64,000 nt of DNA, from positions 496,001 through 560,000 of the forward strand of contig NZ_CP017941.1 of NCBI RefSeq assembly GCF_002764115.1, written 5' to 3'. A program made the translations under genes and the position numbers. This document shows, piece after piece, positions 49,082 to 58,626 of this stretch; the stretch's first letter is position 1, and each line of letters starts with the position of its first letter. Source of the stretch: Phyllobacterium zundukense. Lineage in GTDB: Bacteria; Pseudomonadota; Alphaproteobacteria; Rhizobiales; Rhizobiaceae. The notes beneath the pieces are model-generated. The model was not told where the DNA came from and did no database searches. It saw only the letters and a list, made by a program, of their open reading frames with translations.

Positions 49082-52000
49082 ATGGTAACCTATATTCGTT
49101 CTGATCTCGATTTCATCCTGGCGCAAATCAAGATCTCGGAGGCGCATGCCGGCGGTCAGCCACTTTACGGACCCGGCGGCCTGATCCCCAGCTACAACCT
49201 GTCCTGGGGCCTGCGCACGGTCGACGGCACCTATAACAACCTTCTCCCGGGGCAGTCCGAAACCGGCGCTTCGGATAATCCGTTCCCGACCCTGCTGACC
49301 CCGGAATACCGGACGATCATGGTCGACCCTGACGGCCCCGGCGGTATGGGACCGATGCCGGTCAGCTACCAGCCGGGCGTCGACAACGACGGGCCAGGAC
49401 CTGCCGATCCCGGCGATGTCTTCGACCCCTATGTCCGCACGATCAGCAACCTGATTGTCGACCAGACCCTCGGCAATCCGTCTGCTATCCTGACCGGGCT
49501 GCAACGCGGCGGCCTGGTCGACCCGGCCGACGAGATGACGGTCCTCGGGACCATTACCGTCGCATATGAGGCGATCGAGGCCGAGTTCCTGGCTGTCAGC
49601 CAGTCGCGGGTCGCCTATTTCAACGCCGCAACGACCGCGGCGGCCAACCCCGGTGATCCGGTCGCCCAGCAGGCGGCCGCTGACGCGCTCGCGACCTTTA
49701 ACGCCGCCACCGCCGCACTGGATGCCGTTCGCGGGCCGCTCGACACGCTGTTGACGACCAACGGCATCGTGCTGGAGGGCGAAAACATCCAGATCACGAA
49801 CGTCGCTCCCGACGAGGGCCTCTCGGCGCCGTTCAACTCGTGGTTCACCCTGTTCGGCCAGTTCTTCGACCACGGCCTCGACCTTGTCGCCAAGGGCGGC
49901 GCCGGTACCGTTTTCATTCCGCTGATGCCGGATGATCCGCTGTACGTCCCGGGCGGCACCACCAACTTCATGGTGCTGACGCGGGCGACCCTCGGACCGG
50001 ACGGTCCGGTAAACACGACGACCTCTTTTGTCGACCAGAACCAGACCTATGCCTCGCACGCCTCGCACCAGGTCTTCCTACGCGACTACGAGTTCAATGG
50101 CGCTGGCGATCCGGTCAACACCGGCAGGCTGATCGAAGGTAGCAACAGCGGCATGGCCACCTGGGCCGACCTGAAGACCCAGGCCAGCGATCTCTTGGGC
50201 ATCTGGCTCCGCGACCAGGACGTGGGCAACGTTCCGCTACTGGCCACCGACGAGTACGGTAACTTCATTCCCGGCGCGAACGGCTTCCCGCAGGTGGTCT
50301 TCCCTGGCGCTAACCCCGGTGATCCGCCGGTCCTCGTCGAAGGTAATCCGGCCGCCAATGGCGGGCTGGGCATCTCGATCGTGGGCGCCATCCAGACCGG
50401 CCACGCCTTCCTGGCCGACATCGCACACACCGCGGTCCCGGACGGCCTTGAGGATGGCGACATCACGATCGGCCTCGAAAACGGCGGTCTGTCGACCGAC
50501 GGCTTCTATGACAACGAACTGCTCGACGCCCACTTCATCGCCGGCGACGGCCGGGTGAATGAAAACATCGGCCTGACCGCGGTTCACCACGTGTTCCACT
50601 CCGAGCACAACCGGCTGGTCGAGCACACCAAGGCGGTCACCCTGGCCGATGCTCAGGCGATGCTGGCAAACGGTTCATCCGAGGCGGAGGCCGTGGCGTT
50701 CCTGAACGAATGGCTCATCAACGACGTAGCCACCGTTCCGGCCGGCCCGGCGGGCTTGGTCTGGGATGGCGAACGCCTGTTCCAGGCGGCCAAGTTCGGC
50801 ACCGAGATGCAGTACCAGCACCTTGTCTTCGAGGAATTTGCCCGCAAGATCCAGCCGGCGATCAACACCTTCCTCGTTCCGGACGGCTATGACGTCACCA
50901 TCGACGCCTCGATCGTCGCCGAGTTCGCCCACGTTGTGTACCGCTTCGGCCATTCGATGCTGACCGAGACGATCGACCGGTTCGATCCGACGATGACGCC
51001 CGATCAGATCAGCCTGATCGAAGGCTTCCTCAACCCGCTGCAGTTCCAAAACAACGGCGGAGTCGCGACTGTCGACGCTGACATCGCGGCCGGCGCCATC
51101 ATCCGCGGCATGACGCGTCAGGCAGGCAACCAGATCGACGAGTTCGTGACCAGCGCGCTCCGCAACAACCTGCTGGGCCTGCCCCTCGATCTCGCCACCA
51201 TCAACCTTGCCCGCGGCCGTGACACCGGCGTGCCGTCGCTCAACGAGGCCCGCCGCGAGTTCTACGAGGCCTCGCAACAGAACATCCTGCTCAAACCCTA
51301 TGAGAGCTGGGTCGATTTCGCCGGCCACCTGAAGAACGAGGCCTCGATCATCAACTTCATCGCGGCCTACGGCGATCACGCCCTGATCACGGCGGAATCG
51401 ACGATCGACGGCAAGCGTGACGCGGCCCTGACCATCATCACCGGCGTTTCCGTCGGCGGCATGATCGTCCCGGCCGACCGTCTGGCCTTCCTGAACGCGA
51501 CCGGACCCTATGCCGGCGAGGTTCCGGGCAGCCTCGGCGGGCTCGAGAATATCGATCTCTGGATCGGCGGCCTCGCCGAGGAAACCATGCCCTTCGGCGG
51601 CATGCTGGGCTCGACGTTCAACTTCGTCTTCGAGGTCCAGATGGAGAAACTGCAGAGCGGCGATCGCTTCTACTACCTCCAGCGCCTCGACGGCCTGCAC
51701 CTGTTCGGTGAGATGGAGAACAACTCCTTCGCGGCGATGATCATGCGCAATACCGACGCGACGCATCTGCCTTCGGACGTGTTCTCGACGCCGGGCCTCA
51801 TCCTCGAGGTCGATCAGACCAGGCAGTTCAACGACTCGAACGGCGATGGCATCCTCGACAGTCTGGATCCGGTCGGATCCGGCATCCTCACGCAGCTGGT
51901 TGTCCGCAACAGCCCGAATAACCTGCGCTACAATGGCGACGAGCACGTCGTCCTCGGCGGTACCGCTGCCAACAACGTCCTAACGGCGGGCATCGGTGAC

Positions 52001-55000
52001 GACACCCTCTTCGGCGATGCCGGCAACGACCGCATGGATGGCGGCTTCGGCAACGACATCCTCAACGGCGGTGACGGCGACGACATCATCGTCGACTCCG
52101 GCGGCGACGACAACATCAAGGCCGGTAGCGGCAACGACGTTGTCCATGCGGGTCCCGGCCTCGACCTGGTGATGGGTGGTGCAGGGCAGGACTTTGTCTT
52201 CCTGGGCACTGACGAAGGTTCAGAAGTTTTCGCCGGCGAAGGCAACGACTTCATCTACGGCAACCGGAATGCCGAGCGCATCCTCGGCAATGAGGGCAAC
52301 GACTGGATCGAGACCGGCACCTTCGACGGCGCCCCAGGCGACAACTTCGACGAAATCTTCGCCCATGACGGCATCAACGGACACGACGTGTTCCTTGGCG
52401 ACGGCGGATTCGATGAGTTCATCGGCGAAGGCGGCGACGACATCATGGTCGGCAGCACCGGCCGCGGCAAGATGGTGGGCATGTCCGGCTTCGACTGGGC
52501 GACGTACAAGGACAGCGCAGTCGGCACCGCCGGCGTCAACGCCGATCTGTCGATCCCAATCATCTTCGACGAAGCGCCGACGATCCCCTCCAACGCGGCT
52601 CTCGACGAGTACCAGTCGATGGAAGGTCTGTCGGGGTCTGCCGGCAACGACATTCTGCGGGGTTCCAATATCCTCGCCGACGAACGGCTTCCGTTCGACG
52701 CGATTACCAACCCGACCCCGCTGGAAGGCTATCAGGGCAGCGCGCTCGACGCTGAGGGCATCGCCCTCATCAGCGGGCTCCAGGCGGTACTCGGCGCCGG
52801 GGTGACATCCTTCTCCGCCGGCGACATCATCCTCGGCGGTGACGGCAGCGACACTATCACCGGCCAGATGGGCGACGATATCATCGACGGCGACAAGTGG
52901 CTCGACGTGCAGATCGGCGTATTTGCAGCCAATGATCCCGAGCACACCGGGACCCCAATCGCATTGCACAAAAGCATGACAACGCTCGCCAGCGCCATGT
53001 TCGCCGGCACGATTAATCCGGGCCAGCTCGGTATCGTCCGCACGATCAAGACGGCGGACGGGACCGGCGATGTCGATCGCGCAGTTTTCTCCGGCGCACT
53101 GGCAGAGTACGACATCGACTTCAACACCGATGGAACCATCACTGTAGCGCATACCGGCGGTCTTGCGACCGACGGCACGGACACTCTGCGCAATATCGAG
53201 ATCCTGGATTTTACCGATCAGGACATCTCGCTACAGGCACCGACGCTGGATCTCCACGGCGATGTTACCACCACGACGACCGTATCCGCACCTCAGGCTT
53301 ATCGTGATACCTTCGATACGGCGGCGCTTAACAATAGCAATGGCACCGTGGGCTGGGCGGCGACGCCTTGGGTGGAGACCGGCGACAGCGGCGGCGTCAC
53401 GACTGGTCAGATCCAGATTGATGCAGGTAACTCCAACGAACTGCGCTTCCTCGGCGGCGCGGCCTCGGACGGCGCGTCGATCGCACGCACGGTCAATCTC
53501 AGCGGCCTGACGACGGCGACCCTGTCGTTTGACTATGATCGGTTGAACAACGGTAACAGTATCGACGGTGGCGAGACGGTCCAGGTGCAGTACTCAGCAT
53601 CAGGTTCGTTTACAGCCGGAAATTTCGTCGTACTGCAAACGATCGATAACAACTCCGGAGGCTTTGATGGTGCTGATACGAGCAGTTTTAACCTGAACCT
53701 CACGGGAGCGGGGGCGAACTCGGCCATCCGATTTGTTTCCTCGGCGATCAGCACGGCGGGCGAAGAGGTTCGGATCAACAACGTCAATATTGCGACGACG
53801 ACAAGCACGACCACGACAGTTCCTGGCACACCGGGCAACAACTACCAAACCACCTATAATGAAAATGGTCTTGGCGTCGCAATTGCCGCCGGCACGCTGA
53901 TCACCGACGACGGCACGACCATGGCTTCGGCCCGCGTCGTTCTGACCAATGCCAGCGCAGGTGATGTCCTGTCGGTATTGGGCGGGCTCCCAGGTGGCAT
54001 CACATCGTCGGTGGACGCTTCTGTCGCCGGTCAGCTCACTCTGAACCTCACCGGCACAACCTCGATCGCCAACTACCGGACAGCGATCCAGCAGGTGCGA
54101 TACTCGAGCACGTCGGATAACCCAAATCCCGCCGCCCGAATTCTCCAGGTGACTGTCAATGACGGCCTGTTGAACAGCAACGTTGCCACGGCGACGGTCA
54201 ACGTCATCGCCGCGAACGATGCGCCGGTCGGGAACACCGACACGGTAATCACCAATGTCGCTCCAAACGTGAACTTCGCCATCGCTCTGTCGGCCCTTCT
54301 GGCGAACGACACTGACCCTGAGGGTTCTCCGGTGACGATCACGGCGGTGAATACCCCGAACGGTCTCAACGCCGCCACTCTTGGAGCGACCGCAGTAACC
54401 GTGTCCGATGGGTTAACCCCCGGAGGTAGCTTCAACTATGTCGCCAGTGATGGGACGCTGACCGATCCGACAACGACGGTGAACGTCACCCGGGTCGTCG
54501 GCACCATCAACGGCGGCGCCGCCAGCGAAATCATCGTCGGTGACCTCAATGGGACGACCATCAATGGCGGTGGTGGCAACGATAACATCAATGCCGGTGA
54601 CGGCGGCGATACGATCAGCGGTGGCACCGGCAACGACGTCATCCTCGCCGGCACGGGCATTGATACCATTACCTGGAATGCCAACGCGACGGGTGACACC
54701 GATGGCTTCGACATGGTCAATGGCGAGGCAGGCGGTGCCGACACCTTTATCGTGAACGGGCGGGCCTCTGAAACCGAGACGTTCCGCATCTACGCAAGGG
54801 CAGCCGCCATTGCGGCTGGCATTGCGGTGATCGGAGCCGATACTGAGATCATCATTACGCGCACTGTCGGCCTGACCACGACAGTGATTGCAGAACTCGA
54901 TAACATCGAAGAGATCACGGTCAACACACTAAATACGACGGCCAACAACGGCAACAGTACAACGCTGCCGGACGGCGGGACGAGCAACGGCGATACGATC

Positions 55001-56251
55001 CAGGTGATCGGCGACTTCAATGCCCCGTTCACCAGCCTCAGCTTCAGCACGATCACCATCGATGGCAACGCCGGGGACGACACGATCGATATCTCGTCCC
55101 TGGATTCGGCTCATCGCATCGTCTTCAGGTCCAACGGTGGTAACGACACGATCGTCGGTAACCTCCGACCCCAGGACGTGATCGAACTGCCAAACGGGGC
55201 GACCGTCGCCGATTACGAGGCGACGATCGAAGGCGGCGTCACCACACTAACCAGCAGCGCACATACCATTACGTTTACTGCCCCCGATGGCATGCCGCAG
55301 ATCGGCGGGGACCCGGAGGATGATAACGATGTTCCTGCACCAGGAACAGGTTCGGACGCACCAGGGGTACCCGTCGTGGGTACTGCCAGTGCCGATGTTC
55401 TGCTGGGCACAGCCAATGGCGAGACCATGATCGCTCTTGGTGGCAACGACACTGCTTTGGGTGGCGCTGGAGCGGATGTCATGCGCGGCGATGACGGGGA
55501 TGACTTCCTCAGCGCTGAAGGCGGCAACGATATGGCCTTCGGTGGTGCCGGTAATGACGATGTCCTCGGCGGCGACGGAAATGACATGCTCTACGGTGAT
55601 GCCGGGTCAGATCGCCTCTTTGGCGATGCAGGAAATGACCTGATCAATGCCGGTACGGGTAATGACACGGCCTATGGCGGGGCTGGCAACGACACGTTCG
55701 TGGCTGAAGCCAGCGACGGTACCGACAGCTACTATGGCGATGCCGGCAATGACACGCTCGACATGGCTGCAATCACCGCAAGTCTCACCGTCGATCTCGG
55801 AACCGGGTTCTCGGGCCGAGGAAGCGCATCGAGCAGTCAATCGGGAAGTGACACGCTATGGAACGTCGAGAATGTCGTGACCGGATCGGGTGCAGATACG
55901 ATCACGGCGAGTAAAGCAGTCAATATCATCGATGGCGGTGCCGGCAATGATACGTTCCGCTTCCTTTCCGAAGGGGACGCGGATGGGGATACGATCGCGG
56001 GCTTCCAGCCGGGAGACAAGATCGACCTCAGCGGTATCGACGCCAATAACGGTTCGGGCGGAAACCAGTCCTTCACGCTGGTTGCAGCTTCGACACTGAG
56101 TGGCGCCGCGCAACTGGTCGTCACGCATGAAACCCGCGAAGACGGCGACTACACGATCGTCCAAGGCAGCGTCGATGGGGATAGTGGGGCAGAGCTGCGC
56201 CTCAGCATCAAGGGTAACCACAACCTCACCAGCACGGATTTCAATCTGTAA
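49082..56251 (+). CDS. Giant secreted haem peroxidase with RTX repeats
   Basis: The 2,389-residue protein is probably exported by the type I system encoded downstream. Residues about 230-930 form an animal-type haem peroxidase: LFGQFFDHGLDLV (distal His264), ITNVAPDEG, HHVFHSEHNRLVE, and VVYRFGHSMLTETI (proximal His624), plus NLARGRDTGVPSLNEARREF. RTX nonapeptides (GNDRMDGGFGNDILNGGDGD) begin near 960. A middle part (1400-1800) has jelly-roll and cadherin-like stretches (LLANDTDPEGSPVTI). Further RTX blocks lie near 1820 and 2110-2220. The C-terminus (VNIIDGGAGNDTFRFLSEGD, then ELRLSIKGNHNLTSTDFNL) is a type I secretion signal region. No signal peptide is present. The ATG at 49082 follows GGGAGAG. 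Relatives are found in rhizobia and marine alphaproteobacteria; a role in oxidative attack or adhesion is inferred. Confidence 0.9.
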   Translation: MVTYIRSDLDFILAQIKISEAHAGGQPLYGPGGLIPSYNLSWGLRTVDGTYNNLLPGQSETGASDNPFPTLLTPEYRTIMVDPDGPGGMGPMPVSYQPGVDNDGPGPADPGDVFDPYVRTISNLIVDQTLGNPSAILTGLQRGGLVDPADEMTVLGTITVAYEAIEAEFLAVSQSRVAYFNAATTAAANPGDPVAQQAAADALATFNAATAALDAVRGPLDTLLTTNGIVLEGENIQITNVAPDEGLSAPFNSWFTLFGQFFDHGLDLVAKGGAGTVFIPLMPDDPLYVPGGTTNFMVLTRATLGPDGPVNTTTSFVDQNQTYASHASHQVFLRDYEFNGAGDPVNTGRLIEGSNSGMATWADLKTQASDLLGIWLRDQDVGNVPLLATDEYGNFIPGANGFPQVVFPGANPGDPPVLVEGNPAANGGLGISIVGAIQTGHAFLADIAHTAVPDGLEDGDITIGLENGGLSTDGFYDNELLDAHFIAGDGRVNENIGLTAVHHVFHSEHNRLVEHTKAVTLADAQAMLANGSSEAEAVAFLNEWLINDVATVPAGPAGLVWDGERLFQAAKFGTEMQYQHLVFEEFARKIQPAINTFLVPDGYDVTIDASIVAEFAHVVYRFGHSMLTETIDRFDPTMTPDQISLIEGFLNPLQFQNNGGVATVDADIAAGAIIRGMTRQAGNQIDEFVTSALRNNLLGLPLDLATINLARGRDTGVPSLNEARREFYEASQQNILLKPYESWVDFAGHLKNEASIINFIAAYGDHALITAESTIDGKRDAALTIITGVSVGGMIVPADRLAFLNATGPYAGEVPGSLGGLENIDLWIGGLAEETMPFGGMLGSTFNFVFEVQMEKLQSGDRFYYLQRLDGLHLFGEMENNSFAAMIMRNTDATHLPSDVFSTPGLILEVDQTRQFNDSNGDGILDSLDPVGSGILTQLVVRNSPNNLRYNGDEHVVLGGTAANNVLTAGIGDDTLFGDAGNDRMDGGFGNDILNGGDGDDIIVDSGGDDNIKAGSGNDVVHAGPGLDLVMGGAGQDFVFLGTDEGSEVFAGEGNDFIYGNRNAERILGNEGNDWIETGTFDGAPGDNFDEIFAHDGINGHDVFLGDGGFDEFIGEGGDDIMVGSTGRGKMVGMSGFDWATYKDSAVGTAGVNADLSIPIIFDEAPTIPSNAALDEYQSMEGLSGSAGNDILRGSNILADERLPFDAITNPTPLEGYQGSALDAEGIALISGLQAVLGAGVTSFSAGDIILGGDGSDTITGQMGDDIIDGDKWLDVQIGVFAANDPEHTGTPIALHKSMTTLASAMFAGTINPGQLGIVRTIKTADGTGDVDRAVFSGALAEYDIDFNTDGTITVAHTGGLATDGTDTLRNIEILDFTDQDISLQAPTLDLHGDVTTTTTVSAPQAYRDTFDTAALNNSNGTVGWAATPWVETGDSGGVTTGQIQIDAGNSNELRFLGGAASDGASIARTVNLSGLTTATLSFDYDRLNNGNSIDGGETVQVQYSASGSFTAGNFVVLQTIDNNSGGFDGADTSSFNLNLTGAGANSAIRFVSSAISTAGEEVRINNVNIATTTSTTTTVPGTPGNNYQTTYNENGLGVAIAAGTLITDDGTTMASARVVLTNASAGDVLSVLGGLPGGITSSVDASVAGQLTLNLTGTTSIANYRTAIQQVRYSSTSDNPNPAARILQVTVNDGLLNSNVATATVNVIAANDAPVGNTDTVITNVAPNVNFAIALSALLANDTDPEGSPVTITAVNTPNGLNAATLGATAVTVSDGLTPGGSFNYVASDGTLTDPTTTVNVTRVVGTINGGAASEIIVGDLNGTTINGGGGNDNINAGDGGDTISGGTGNDVILAGTGIDTITWNANATGDTDGFDMVNGEAGGADTFIVNGRASETETFRIYARAAAIAAGIAVIGADTEIIITRTVGLTTTVIAELDNIEEITVNTLNTTANNGNSTTLPDGGTSNGDTIQVIGDFNAPFTSLSFSTITIDGNAGDDTIDISSLDSAHRIVFRSNGGNDTIVGNLRPQDVIELPNGATVADYEATIEGGVTTLTSSAHTITFTAPDGMPQIGGDPEDDNDVPAPGTGSDAPGVPVVGTASADVLLGTANGETMIALGGNDTALGGAGADVMRGDDGDDFLSAEGGNDMAFGGAGNDDVLGGDGNDMLYGDAGSDRLFGDAGNDLINAGTGNDTAYGGAGNDTFVAEASDGTDSYYGDAGNDTLDMAAITASLTVDLGTGFSGRGSASSSQSGSDTLWNVENVVTGSGADTITASKAVNIIDGGAGNDTFRFLSEGDADGDTIAGFQPGDKIDLSGIDANNGSGGNQSFTLVAASTLSGAAQLVVTHETREDGDYTIVQGSVDGDSGAELRLSIKGNHNLTSTDFNL

Positions 56252-56258
56252 TCCGAAC

Positions 56259-56287
56259 GGGGCGAGCCGGCACTGCCGGCTCGCCCC
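56259..56287 (+). terminator. Strong hairpin after the peroxidase gene, without T-run
   Basis: GGGGCGAGCCGGC and GCCGGCTCGCCCC form a perfect 13-bp stem with a three-base loop, eight bases after the stop. It is followed by AAAC and not by T, so it may protect the long message or lower read-through into the exporter genes more than end transcription. Confidence 0.6.
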
Positions 56288-56310
56288 AAACATGCAGCAA
56301 TAGCGCGGTG

Positions 56311-56853
56311 ATGATCATGAGCCTCATAAACAGCCTGGCACGTAACACGAGTGAGAATGCGCGAAACGAGGGTGCAGCATGCAGGGTGCCCGGCCGTCAA
56401 GGGCCGATCGCCCTGTTCGATTTACCCTGGCTGCCTCTCTTTCTCATCGCGGTTTATGCCTTCCATGACGAACCCGCCTTGATCATTGCTGCACTCACCA
56501 TGGCGATCATCGTGGTCGCCGCCGAGTTGATAACGCTGCGCCTGACCGCAGTGAGCAATCAGGCGATCACCTCGCATATTTCATTGCTCCAGAGCTACGA
56601 GCGCAATGCGGATCTGCTGGAGTCCATGGGCTTCGCAAGCAGTGAAGCTCGCTGGGTCGTCACCTATGAGCATCGGTCGGATGGGCCGTACACGGTCATC
56701 CACGGCAGTGTGAAGGGAGATGTCGAGGCGCAATTCGTGCTCAGCATCAAGGGCACGCACGACGTCGCGGATCTTCACAAGAACCTGCAGCCGCGCTTTC
56801 GCGGATTCGCTGGTTTGTCAGGGAACCATGCAACTCAACAACAAAAACGGTAG
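56311..56853 (+). CDS. Chimeric ORF: ABC exporter membrane fragment fused to an RTX C-terminus
   Basis: From the ATG at 56311 the frame has 180 codons. Residues about 29-112 are homologous to part of the exporter encoded next (GPIALFDLPWLPLFLIAVYA and NADLLESMGFASSEA against GPVALFDLPWMPLYLIFVYM and NAEILKAMGFAGRAV). Residues about 113-160 then match the end of the giant peroxidase (VVTYEHRSDGPYTVIHGSVK and FVLSIKGTHDVADLHKNL against VVTHETREDGDYTIVQGSVD and LRLSIKGNHNLTSTDFNL). It has two membrane helices, no ATPase domain and no RTX repeats. The frame is unbroken and ends seven bases before the exporter gene. It may be a recombination relic or a small membrane protein with a purpose. Confidence 0.6.
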   Translation: MIMSLINSLARNTSENARNEGAACRVPGRQGPIALFDLPWLPLFLIAVYAFHDEPALIIAALTMAIIVVAAELITLRLTAVSNQAITSHISLLQSYERNADLLESMGFASSEARWVVTYEHRSDGPYTVIHGSVKGDVEAQFVLSIKGTHDVADLHKNLQPRFRGFAGLSGNHATQQQKR

Positions 56854-56859
56854 AGAAAA

Positions 56860-58626
56860 ATGCGTAACAAAACCCCTTTAACCGGCATCAAGCGGAAAAA
56901 TGCAGAGAAGCTGACACAAGGCTTTCGCGGGATATTCGTGTTTCTCTTCACCACTTCCGGGATCATCAATATCCTCGCGCTGACCGGCTCGTTTTACATG
57001 TTGCAGATTTACGACCGGGCCTTGACCAGCGGCAGCGTTCCGACGCTGCTGGCGCTTTCGGCCCTGGCGATAGGCCTGTATCTGTTTCAGGGCCTGTTTG
57101 ACATCATCCGGTCGCAAGTGCTCGTCCGCGTGGGATCGCGTCTCGATAGCAGGATCGCGCCCATGGCGCATCAGGTAGCAATCGACATGCCACGTTTTGG
57201 CTTTTCCACTGCCGAGGCTTTGGAGCGTGGCCGCGATGTCGATACGGTCCGTGGATTCCTGGGCAGCCAGGGGCCTGTCGCCCTGTTCGATCTGCCATGG
57301 ATGCCGCTTTATCTGATTTTTGTCTACATGCTGCACCCTTATCTCGGCGCACTTACATTTGCAGGCGCCTTCATTCTGTCCATGTTGACGATCGCAACAG
57401 AGCTCATGACCCGCCGTCTCGCGAGCTCCACCCATCAGGCAGCGATAACGCGCAATGCGATTGCCGATTCCAATGCCCGCAACGCCGAAATATTGAAGGC
57501 CATGGGCTTTGCAGGAAGGGCCGTGGATCGCTTCAACCGCGCCAATCAGGAACACCTCGAACTTCAAACGCGCACCAACGACATCAGTGGGACATTCGGT
57601 GCACTTTCCCGCGTGCTCAGAATGGTGCTGCAGTCGGCCGTGCTTGGCCTCGGCGCCTGGCTCACAATCCAGGGTGAATTGTCGGCCGGCGCCATTATTG
57701 CAGCATCGGTTGCCTCGGCCCGTGCGCTCGCTCCTGTCGACCTTGCCATCGGCAACTGGAAGAGCGTTGTGGCGGCTCGTACGGCATTTAATAGGCTCAA
57801 GGAAACCGTCGTCGCGCTTTCTTCCGTCGAGGCGCCGATGGATTTGCCCGCTCCCGTGGGCTCGCTGAAAGTTGAGAAGATTACGGTTGCCGCGCCCGGC
57901 TCGGGACGAGTCCTGTTGAGCGAGGTGAGTTTCGAGATCGCGGCGGGGCAGGCGCTTGGAATCATCGGCCCGAGCGGCGGCGGCAAGACCACACTCGCCC
58001 GGGCCCTGACCGGCATCTGGCCGACGTTGCGTGGCAGCGTCCGGCTGGACGACGCAGAACTGACGCAGTGGTCAGACAGCAACCTCGGCCAATATGTCGG
58101 CTATCTCCCGCAGGATGTAGCGTTACTCGACGCCACGGTGGAAGAAAATATCTCCCGTCTCGAACCCAAGGTCGATCCTCGTGCGATCGTCGAGGCCGCA
58201 CAGATCACAGGCATCCACGAAATGATCGTGCGTATGCCCGATGGTTACCGCACTGCATTGGGTCCGCAGGGCGCGTCCCTTTCGGCTGGGCAGCGCCAGC
58301 GTATCGGGCTTGCACGCGCCCTTTATCGGAATCCCTTCATCGTTATCATGGATGAGCCCAACTCGAACCTCGACGGCGAGGGGGAGATGGCACTTACCCA
58401 GGCGATCAAATCCATTCGGGAGCGCGGCGGCATAGCCATTGTCATCGCCCATCGGCCAAGCGCTCTGGCTGCGGTCGATATGGTGGCCGTTATCCAGAAC
58501 GGCAAGATGGTGGCCTTCGGGCCAAAGGACGAGGTTCTCAAGCCGTCCGCACCCGCAGAGACAGTCAACAGACCCGCGCCTGCCGCAGAAAATGCGCCGC
58601 GCGTCACATCGAGGGTTTCAGCATGA
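56860..58626 (+). CDS. Type I secretion ABC exporter, PrtD/HlyB family
   Basis: The 588-residue exporter has an N-terminal membrane domain with about six helices (GIFVFLFTTSGIINILALTG first) and a C-terminal ATPase with Walker A GPSGGGKTTLARAL near residue 373, Q-loop YLPQDVALLDATVEENI, signature LSAGQRQRIGLARAL, Walker B FIVIMDEPNSNLDGEG and H-loop VIAHRPSAL. It has no N-terminal peptidase domain, as usual for exporters of RTX proteins. It overlaps the next RTX gene by four bases and should work with the HlyD-type protein at 61342-62688 and a TolC-type channel encoded elsewhere. Confidence 0.95.
   Translation: MRNKTPLTGIKRKNAEKLTQGFRGIFVFLFTTSGIINILALTGSFYMLQIYDRALTSGSVPTLLALSALAIGLYLFQGLFDIIRSQVLVRVGSRLDSRIAPMAHQVAIDMPRFGFSTAEALERGRDVDTVRGFLGSQGPVALFDLPWMPLYLIFVYMLHPYLGALTFAGAFILSMLTIATELMTRRLASSTHQAAITRNAIADSNARNAEILKAMGFAGRAVDRFNRANQEHLELQTRTNDISGTFGALSRVLRMVLQSAVLGLGAWLTIQGELSAGAIIAASVASARALAPVDLAIGNWKSVVAARTAFNRLKETVVALSSVEAPMDLPAPVGSLKVEKITVAAPGSGRVLLSEVSFEIAAGQALGIIGPSGGGKTTLARALTGIWPTLRGSVRLDDAELTQWSDSNLGQYVGYLPQDVALLDATVEENISRLEPKVDPRAIVEAAQITGIHEMIVRMPDGYRTALGPQGASLSAGQRQRIGLARALYRNPFIVIMDEPNSNLDGEGEMALTQAIKSIRERGGIAIVIAHRPSALAAVDMVAVIQNGKMVAFGPKDEVLKPSAPAETVNRPAPAAENAPRVTSRVSA

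Noticed and set aside
48881..50068. Long open minus-strand frame of 395 codons over the start of the peroxidase gene
   Set aside because: It is the mirror of a G+C-rich coding region with strong codon bias. Its product is Arg/Val/Gly-rich without domain features, and it crosses the ribosome site and promoter of the real gene.
50675..51946. Minus-strand frame of 423 codons inside the peroxidase domain
   Set aside because: The opposite strand encodes clear haem peroxidase motifs. The antisense product has the composition typical of antisense frames in high-G+C genes.
51955..52320. Regularly spaced short DNA repeats that could look like a CRISPR array
   Set aside because: The period follows the 27-bp nonapeptide repeats of RTX domains in frame with a real gene. 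There are no conserved direct repeats with unique spacers and no cas genes.
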